From Mycolicibacterium moriokaense (GTDB lineage: Bacteria > Actinomycetota > Actinomycetes > Mycobacteriales > Mycobacteriaceae): a stretch of DNA of 64,000 nucleotides. A program made the position numbers and the translations under genes. This document shows, one piece after another, positions 55,050-64,000 of this stretch. The DNA lies in contig NZ_QQBJ01000004.1 of NCBI RefSeq assembly GCF_003347205.1, positions 1 through 64,000 on the forward strand. The letters are read 5' to 3'. Below the pieces are notes generated by a model. The model made no database searches. It was not told the origin of the DNA and was given only the letters and a program-made list of their open reading frames with translations. Every line of letters starts with the position of its first letter. Position 1 is the stretch's first letter.

Positions 55050-55086
55050 CTCAGGGTCGTGACCTGAAGACGATCACGACCCTGAG
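55050..55086 (-). terminator. Intrinsic terminator after lon
   Basis: A perfect 13-bp stem (CTCAGGGTCGTGA with its complement) around an 11-base loop, 28 bp after the lon stop; on the minus strand GGCGTTTT follows. It separates lon from the TfoX-N gene. Confidence 0.85.
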
Positions 55087-55114
55087 AGCAGTCTTCACCG
55101 GGCGCTTCGGCCCG

Positions 55115-57442
<2,328 letters not shown>

Positions 57443-57501
57443 TCAGTCCTCCAAAGTTCAGCCTGATGCGCTCAACCCTGGGGAGCCTTCGTTTGTTCCC
57501 G

Positions 57502-57966
57502 CTACGTGTTGCGGTCACGCCACAGCCGGTAGACGTCCACCGCGTCATCACGCGCGTCATAGCGCATCGGCAGGCGGCGCTGTTCCCACGGCTTGGCGAA
57601 CTCGTCGTAGAAGGTGTTGAGCTCGAAGTACTTCCGGTCGTCGGCGTAGTACTGCGCATATGTCTCGCGGGTGGTCAGGAAGACCACCTCGTCCGGCGAG
57701 CAGTAATAGAGCGATCCCAGACACATCGGGCAGGGATGAGCCAGCACATAGATGGTGGCGCCGGCCAGGTTCTCAGTGCCCAGCGCGGTACAAGCGGCGC
57801 GAATCGCCAGGATCTCGGCGTGCGCCGTCGGATCGTGAGTCTGGGCCACCTGGTTCGCGCTCTCGGCGAGCACCTCACCGCCTCGAGCGATGACGGTCGC
57901 GAACGGGCGCCCTCCTTCCATCACGTTTTGCCTGGCCAGCTCGATAGTCCGGGTCACGAAATCCAT
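57502..57966 (-). CDS. CMP/dCMP-deaminase-family zinc hydrolase (guanine-deaminase-like)
   Basis: A 154-residue deaminase with zinc motifs HAE (in PTAHAEILAI) and PCPMC (in LAHPCPMCLGSLYY). The length and the C-terminal RYYADDRKYFELNT-like segment (here QYYADDRKYFELNTFYDEF) fit guanine or related base deaminases better than the tRNA enzyme TadA. Substrate not certain. It lies 59 bp before lon on the same strand. Confidence 0.85.
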   Translation of the reverse strand: MDFVTRTIELARQNVMEGGRPFATVIARGGEVLAESANQVAQTHDPTAHAEILAIRAACTALGTENLAGATIYVLAHPCPMCLGSLYYCSPDEVVFLTTRETYAQYYADDRKYFELNTFYDEFAKPWEQRRLPMRYDARDDAVDVYRLWRDRNT

Positions 57967-58049
57967 CCCTCGAGTAGACCAACGAATCCGGGGTTGTCAT
58001 AGCGTCTGGTTAGCATTCGAACATAGGTTCGGAGAATGGGAGGTGGGCG

Positions 58050-59414
58050 GTGGCGATCGAAGCCGAGGTGGCGGCGCGGCTGGCCGCGCTGCAGTCCGCG
58101 GTCGCCGAGCTGGCCGACCTGCCCTGGGAGCAGCTTTCCCTCGATGACGCCGACGCGGTGATCACCGGGGTGGAATCGGCCCAGCGCACCCTGGCGACAT
58201 TGAGCTATCAAGCGATCGACCGGTTGCGCGACGATCCCCGACTCGGCCGCGGCCGACGGCTGCGCGATCACCTGGCCAACGGTCTGCATCTGTCGGCCAC
58301 CGAGGCCGGCCGACGCATCGCCACCGCCGCCGACCTCGCCGGCGCCACACCGGGGCTGCCCGAAACCGCCGCCGCGGCCCGCTACGGGCTGATCGGCGAC
58401 GAGCATGTCCGCATCATCCGCGACACCGTCGCGAAACTGCCCGACACCGCCACCGACGCCGACCGCGCCCGCCTCGACCTCGAACTCACCGGCGTCGCGG
58501 TCGCCGAACGCCCCGACGTGCTGCGCCGCCAGGCCGCGCTGTGGCTGGCCGACTACGACGCCCGCCACGGCGACCCCCACACCCGCCACCGCAGCCGCCA
58601 AGCCCGCCGCAGCCTGCGCATCGGCCCCCAAGACCCCGACGGGATGCGCCGCGGCAGCTTCTGCCTGGACCCCGAAGCCGGCGCCTACCTGGAAGCCCTG
58701 CTGGCCAAACTGGCCCGCCCCGGCATGTGCAACGCCGCCGACCCCACCCCGGTCGTCGACGGAGACCCCGACCCGGTGGCCGCCGCCGGCGACACCCGCA
58801 CCACCGCCCAACGCAACCACGACGCCTTGACCGCGGTGCTGCGCGCCGTGCTGGCCTCCGGTGAGCTCGGCCAACACCGCGGCCTGCCCGTGTCGGCCAT
58901 CATCACCATGCCGCTAGCCGACCTGGAAGCCGCCACCGGGTTGGCGTTCACCGGCGGCGGGTCCACCGTGCCGATGGAAGTCGCCATCCGGATGGCCGCC
59001 CACGCCCACCACTACCTTTACCTGTACGACGAGAAAAGCGGGCGGCCACTGTTTCTGGGCCGCAGCAAACGCCTCGCCTCGGCCGACCAACGCATCGTGC
59101 TGCACGCCATCGACGGCGGCTGCACCATGCCCGGCTGCGACCAACCCGCCTACCACTGCGAAGTCGGCCACCTCCACGACTGGGCCACCGGCGGCACCAC
59201 CGACATCGACTGGCTCACCCTGACCTGCCACGACGCCAACCACAACACCGGCCCCACCGACGACCAATGGCAAGCCCGCCGCCGCTACGACGAACAAACA
59301 CTGGGCCACACCCTCTGGTACCCACCCAAAACCATCGACCCCACCCGCCAACCACGCACCAACCACCACCACCGCCGACCCAACCCACCCAGACCAGAAC
59401 CCGACGCCGCCTGA
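58050..59414 (+). CDS. 13E12-repeat family protein (DUF222 + HNH nuclease)
   Basis: A 454-residue DUF222/HNH protein, the REP13E12 type present in many copies in mycobacteria. DUF222 fills about 20-330; the C-terminal HNH part has a CxxxxC zinc pair (CTMPGCD), then HCEVGHLHDWATGG and CHDANHN. The GTG has GGGAGG before it. The 3' half is extremely rich in C on this strand. These genes can be mobile and are sometimes split by phage; this copy is intact. Function in the cell is unknown. Confidence 0.92.
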   Translation: MAIEAEVAARLAALQSAVAELADLPWEQLSLDDADAVITGVESAQRTLATLSYQAIDRLRDDPRLGRGRRLRDHLANGLHLSATEAGRRIATAADLAGATPGLPETAAAARYGLIGDEHVRIIRDTVAKLPDTATDADRARLDLELTGVAVAERPDVLRRQAALWLADYDARHGDPHTRHRSRQARRSLRIGPQDPDGMRRGSFCLDPEAGAYLEALLAKLARPGMCNAADPTPVVDGDPDPVAAAGDTRTTAQRNHDALTAVLRAVLASGELGQHRGLPVSAIITMPLADLEAATGLAFTGGGSTVPMEVAIRMAAHAHHYLYLYDEKSGRPLFLGRSKRLASADQRIVLHAIDGGCTMPGCDQPAYHCEVGHLHDWATGGTTDIDWLTLTCHDANHNTGPTDDQWQARRRYDEQTLGHTLWYPPKTIDPTRQPRTNHHHRRPNPPRPEPDAA

Positions 59415-59469
59415 GCGCGGCAGCCGGCCCCAGGGGAATAGTCGGGTCACGGCAGAGGTCGTTGACTGC

Positions 59470-60213
59470 GTGGAAGACACACTGAGCGGAACTGTCATCG
59501 CCGTCACCGGCGCCAGCAGCGGCATCGGCGAGGCCACCGCTCGACACCTGGCCGGCTTAGGCGCATCCCTCGTCCTGGGCGCGCGCCGGACGGATCGGTT
59601 GGAGGCCATTGCGGCCGATCTTCGCGGCGACGGCGCCGACGTGGCGACGGCGGCGATCGACGTCAGCCGGCGGGACGACCTCGTGCGCCTTGTGGCCACG
59701 GCCGTTGACCGGTTCGGCCGCCTCGACGTGCTGGTGAGCAACGCCGGAATCAGCAGGCTCGGTCCGATGGCAGACGGAGACGTCGCCGGGTGGTCCGCCA
59801 TGGTCGACGTCAACCTGCATGGCGTGTTGAACGGCATCGCAGCGGCCATGCCCGTGTTCCGGGCGCAGGGCAACGGACATTTCGTGACGACGGTGTCGAC
59901 GGCAGGGCTGAAGATCGTTCCGAACATGGCGGTCTATGCGGCCACTAAGAACGCGGTCCGGACGGTGATGGAGGCTCTGCGGCAGGAGTCCACCGACGGC
60001 GTCATCCGCACCACGTCGATCTCACCGGGATATGTGCGCACCGAACTCGGCGACTCGATCGACGACCCCAAGGCGCGGGCGCGGATTCGTTCCACGATGG
60101 ATGCGCTCGGTATCGATCCGGATGCCGTCGCACGGGCGATCGGGTTCGCCGTCGCGCAGCCCCGCGACGTGGAGATCGGCGAAATCGTGATCAGGCCAAC
60201 GGTTCAGGACTGA
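59470..60213 (+). CDS. Short-chain dehydrogenase/reductase
   Basis: A 247-residue classical SDR: TGASSGIG near 13-20, NAG in VSNAGIS, catalytic Ser in VSTAG, and YxxxK as YAATK near 156. The GTG start lies 55 bp after the HNH gene. The C-terminal motif ISPGYVRTELGDSI fits the YdfG/serine-type dehydrogenase group. Substrate unknown. Confidence 0.9.
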   Translation: MEDTLSGTVIAVTGASSGIGEATARHLAGLGASLVLGARRTDRLEAIAADLRGDGADVATAAIDVSRRDDLVRLVATAVDRFGRLDVLVSNAGISRLGPMADGDVAGWSAMVDVNLHGVLNGIAAAMPVFRAQGNGHFVTTVSTAGLKIVPNMAVYAATKNAVRTVMEALRQESTDGVIRTTSISPGYVRTELGDSIDDPKARARIRSTMDALGIDPDAVARAIGFAVAQPRDVEIGEIVIRPTVQD

Positions 60214-60245
60214 TCGCACAGGACTGATCACACCAGGACTGACAC
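60205..60245. repeat. Three short tandem copies of CAGGACTGA
   Basis: Units of about 14 bp beginning CAGGACTGATC recur at 60205, 60219 and 60234. The first holds the last two codons and stop of the SDR gene, so the stop is repeated downstream. Probably slippage. Confidence 0.7.
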
Positions 60246-60255
60246 TGCGCACAGC

Positions 60256-60290
60256 AGTGAGCCTGCCGCCGGGGTAGCGACAGGCCCACT
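60256..60290. terminator. Candidate bidirectional terminator between SDR and fbpC
   Basis: AGTGAGCCTG can pair with CAGGCCCACT (one mismatch, 15-base loop) between two convergent genes. No T-run is present. Confidence 0.4.
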
Positions 60291-60304
60291 GGAGGGAGGT
60301 GCTG

Positions 60305-61429
<1,125 letters not shown>

Positions 61430-61467
61430 CTAACGATTGCGACTCGGGGCGGACTCGACGACCTTGA

Positions 61468-61484
61468 GCTGCGGAAACCGCAGC
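61468..61484 (-). terminator. Hairpin after lldD2
   Basis: GCTGCGG, AAA, CCGCAGC: a perfect 7-bp stem 10 bp past the lldD2 stop. No T-run; a likely but weak terminator. Confidence 0.4.
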
Positions 61485-61493
61485 GGACGACAG

Positions 61494-62717
61494 CTATCCG
61501 CGGTTCGGCAGAAGGGTGACGTGCCGCGGGCTGAGCTCCTCGAGGCAGGTCACGCCGAGCAGCCTCATGGTGCGGGCCACCTGCTCGGACAGGATCGCGA
61601 TGGCCCGGTCGACGCCGGCCTCACCACCGGCCATCAGGCCGTACAGGTACGCGCGCCCGACAAGGGTGAACCTCGCGCCCAGCGCAACGGCGGCGACGAT
61701 GTCGGCGCCGGACATGATTCCGGTGTCGAGCACGATCTCCGTGTCGGCGCCGACTTCGCGTGCGACGGTGGGCAGCAGGCGGAAGGGGACCGGCGCCCGA
61801 TCGAGTTGACGGCCGCCGTGGTTGGACAGCACGATGCCGTCGACGCCGAGATCGACCACCGCCTTCGCATCCTCGAGCGTCTGAATTCCCTTGACCACCA
61901 ACTTGTTCGGCCACTGCGACTTGATCCACGCCAGGTCATCGAACGTCACCGTCGGATCGAACATGCTGTCAAGGTATTCCGCAACTGTGCCGCCCCAGCG
62001 ATCGAGCGATGCGAACGACAGCGGTTCGGTGGTCAGCAGGTCGAACCACCACCGCGGATGCGGCACCGCGTCCAGTACGGTGCGCACCGTCAGCGCAGGC
62101 GGGATGGACATCCCGTTGCGCGTGTCACGAAGCCGCGCACCGGCGACGGGTACGTCGACGGTGACCAGAAGGGTGTCGAAACCGGCCGCGGCCGCGCGGT
62201 CGACCAATGCCATCGACCGCTCGCGGTCCTTCCACATGTACAGCTGAAACCAGTTGCGGCCGTTCGGGTTCGCCGACCGCACCTCCTCGATCGATCTGGT
62301 GCCCAGCGTCGACAACGAGAACGGGATCCCCGCTCTGGCCGCCGCGTGCGCGCCCGCGGTCTCACCCTCGGTGTGCATCAGGCGGGTGAAGCCCGTCGGC
62401 GCGATGCCGAACGGCTGGGCGACGCGGCCGCCGAGCACCTCTCGGCCGGTGTCGATCTCGGCCACGTTGCGCAGGATCGTCGGGTGGAACTCGATCTCGC
62501 GAAAGGCCCGCCGCGCCCTCGCCAGCGACAACTCCTCTTCGGCCGCACCGTCTGTGTAATCGAACGCGGCTTTGGGCGTGCGGCGCTTGGCGATTCGTCG
62601 CAGATCAGCGATAGTCAGCGCATCGGCGAGCCTGCGGGTCGTCGGGTTCAGGCGAGGCTTCTTGAACTGGATCAACGGTGCCAGTTCGCGTGGCCTCGGT
62701 ATACGACGGTCCATCAT
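61494..62717 (-). CDS. lldD2: FMN-dependent L-lactate dehydrogenase
   Basis: A 407-residue alpha-hydroxyacid oxidase-family protein that oxidises L-lactate to pyruvate and passes electrons to the respiratory chain. FMN and substrate residues are visible: Tyr in [26 protein letters not shown], the catalytic His in [10 protein letters not shown] with its Arg, and the phosphate site DTGIMSGAD. Two Met codons in a row open the gene; GGAG lies just before. It starts 9 bp after the channel gene and is probably co-transcribed with it. Confidence 0.94.
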   Translation of the reverse strand: MMDRRIPRPRELAPLIQFKKPRLNPTTRRLADALTIADLRRIAKRRTPKAAFDYTDGAAEEELSLARARRAFREIEFHPTILRNVAEIDTGREVLGGRVAQPFGIAPTGFTRLMHTEGETAGAHAAARAGIPFSLSTLGTRSIEEVRSANPNGRNWFQLYMWKDRERSMALVDRAAAAGFDTLLVTVDVPVAGARLRDTRNGMSIPPALTVRTVLDAVPHPRWWFDLLTTEPLSFASLDRWGGTVAEYLDSMFDPTVTFDDLAWIKSQWPNKLVVKGIQTLEDAKAVVDLGVDGIVLSNHGGRQLDRAPVPFRLLPTVAREVGADTEIVLDTGIMSGADIVAAVALGARFTLVGRAYLYGLMAGGEAGVDRAIAILSEQVARTMRLLGVTCLEELSPRHVTLLPNRG

Positions 62718-62726
62718 GGGCTCCAG

Positions 62727-64000
62727 TCAGTCGGCTCCCGCCGCCAGAGCACGTCGCAACCGGTGCCTACGTTCCTCGATGGCACGGCCGATATCCTGCA
62801 GCAGCAATGGTTTACGTCCCACGAGCTCCTCGATGTGTTCGCGCGCGAATTCGAGCACGGTCACCTCGTCCAGCGCGTAGGCCGCCGCGGTGACCGCTTC
62901 GCGGGTGAGGGTGGTCTGGCCGAGGAAGTCGCCGGCCTCCAACGTCCGTAGCGGAATGGTGGCGTCATTGTCGCCCGTGGCGACGAGGCGAGCACGCCCG
63001 CTGACGATGAACGTCATGTGCGCCGGTATCTGACCGGCAACCTGAAGTTGTTCTTCGGCACCGTATCTGACGAGCCGCGCGTGCACGAGCATGTCCCGCT
63101 GCTCATCCTGGCTGAGCCGCAGCGTCGGGGCGATCACCCGCATGGCCTCCTCGGCGCGCGCCGGGGTCTGGAATCCGTCCTCGGCCTCGTCGAGATGCAA
63201 CCCCGCGCGCCGCGACGCGTACCACGCCCAGCGCAGAAACGTCGTCTTCGCGGCGAAGTCGTCGGCGGGGGAGCGCAACGGGATGGACGTGGTGTACTGC
63301 GTCCCGCCGAGTGGAACGGTCGCCGGTTGCGCGTCCGGCCGTAGCTGTGGCAACGCCGAGGCAACGCGGTTCAGGGTGCGGCGGACGTCGTCGGGAGGGT
63401 CGTCCACCGAGAAGACGGTGGGCACGCTCAGCGAATGCGCGCCGGGCGGCCGGGAGAAGTTCGTGAACGACGCTGCCGCCAACACCGAGTTGGGCATCAC
63501 CAGCAGCCCGGCGCCCGTGTCGATGTGCGTTGCGCGCCAATTGACTTCGACCACTCGGCCGCGCGCCGTCGGCGTCTCGACCCAGTCGCCCAGCTGGAAC
63601 GGCTGCTCAAACAGAACGAAAAGCCCGGAGATGATCTGGCCGACCGAGTTCTGCAGGGTCAGGCCGAGCACGATCGATGAAACGCCCAGCGCGGTGAACA
63701 GCCCCCCGATGTGGGCACCCCACACGTAGGCCAGGATCAAGCCGACCCCGACGGCGATCAGGGCGAAGCGCGCGACGTCGAGAAAGATCGACGGGATCCG
63801 CTTGCGCCACGTGCCCTCGGGCGCCCCCTGAAACAGGGTCGCGTTGGTGCCCGAGAGCAGCAGGACCAGCACGACGAACCCGAACACCGTCGCCACCACA
63901 CGCACCGATGTCGCGGTGCCCGAAATCTGCATGGCCCCGACGAGCAGGATCAGCAATGCGCCAAGCGGGACAAGGTAATTGCGGACCAGGTGCACCGGAC
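62727..64000 (-). CDS. Mechanosensitive-type channel with cyclic-nucleotide-binding domain (5' end beyond window)
   Basis: At least 422 residues. Hydrophobic helices near 8-25, 32-50 and 72-92 are followed by the MscS pore helix and beta domain (ALGVSSIVLGLTLQNSVGQIISG), and the C-terminal 120 residues form a cyclic-nucleotide-binding domain (MTFIVSGRARLVAT, then LEAGDFLGQTTL). M. tuberculosis Rv2434c has the same plan and is longer, and the frame here is still open at the window edge, so the GTG at 63995 is probably not the start. It should open on membrane tension and may be gated by cAMP. Confidence 0.88.
   Translation of the reverse strand, partial: PVHLVRNYLVPLGALLILLVGAMQISGTATSVRVVATVFGFVVLVLLLSGTNATLFQGAPEGTWRKRIPSIFLDVARFALIAVGVGLILAYVWGAHIGGLFTALGVSSIVLGLTLQNSVGQIISGLFVLFEQPFQLGDWVETPTARGRVVEVNWRATHIDTGAGLLVMPNSVLAAASFTNFSRPPGAHSLSVPTVFSVDDPPDDVRRTLNRVASALPQLRPDAQPATVPLGGTQYTTSIPLRSPADDFAAKTTFLRWAWYASRRAGLHLDEAEDGFQTPARAEEAMRVIAPTLRLSQDEQRDMLVHARLVRYGAEEQLQVAGQIPAHMTFIVSGRARLVATGDNDATIPLRTLEAGDFLGQTTLTREAVTAAAYALDEVTVLEFAREHIEELVGRKPLLLQDIGRAIEERRHRLRRALAAGAD

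Noticed and set aside
58050-59414. 13E12-type gene as part of a prophage
   Set aside because: No integrase, phage structural genes or attachment-site repeats near it.

Overview
The window is high-GC actinobacterial DNA that reads as a mycobacterial chromosome, most likely a fast grower (Mycolicibacterium/M. smegmatis-like). From memory of the families, gene order from about 15.5 kb to 53.3 kb follows the M. tuberculosis block Rv1835c-Rv1867: CocE hydrolase, VWA protein, glcB, two CNNM/CBS proteins, guaB1, gnd, blaR/blaI-like pair, thioesterase, ureABCFGD, ndh, F420-type oxidoreductase, SDR, modBC, apa, adhA, CPBP protein, CoA-transferase and thiolase. A lon gene (absent from M. tuberculosis) and an antigen 85C gene beside it point to a fast grower. 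No rRNA, tRNA, CRISPR array or insertion sequence was seen. There is no gene-free stretch longer than 300 bp.

Region 1 (1-13.2 kb, plus strand) is the 3' part of a phthiocerol-dimycocerosate-like lipid operon: the end of a PpsD-position polyketide synthase, ppsE, the DrrABC exporter, the acyltransferase papA5 and an LCM-type methyltransferase, with overlapping or closely spaced genes. It differs from the textbook locus. The last reducing module has no dehydratase, its ketoreductase lacks the usual Asn, DrrA carries a membrane-anchored Pro/Ala-rich tail, and a PE-PPE-domain hydrolase faces the operon's end. This is the best candidate for something undescribed.

Region 2 (14.9-30.9 kb) is a long minus-strand run: M56 peptidase/BlaI regulators, pentose phosphate (gnd), purine salvage (guaB1, probably GMP reductase), CNNM transport proteins, a glycosylase-like protein, malate synthase G, a VWA surface protein, an SDR and a CocE hydrolase.

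Region 3 (31-46.9 kb) starts with an FhuF-like gene flanked by two IdeR-type iron boxes. It continues with a thioesterase, a complete urease operon without ureE, NADH dehydrogenase II, a molybdate permease without its binding protein, the secreted Apa glycoprotein with a strong terminator, adhA, and a CGNR regulator divergent from an unknown gene.

Region 4 (46.9-64 kb) holds phosphoketolase, a two-domain CoA-transferase with a thiolase-like partner, a lipoprotein, a DNA glycosylase-like protein, a TfoX-N protein, lon, a deaminase, a 13E12-type HNH gene, an SDR, antigen 85C, an LldD2-type lactate dehydrogenase and a cyclic-nucleotide-domain mechanosensitive channel cut by the window edge.
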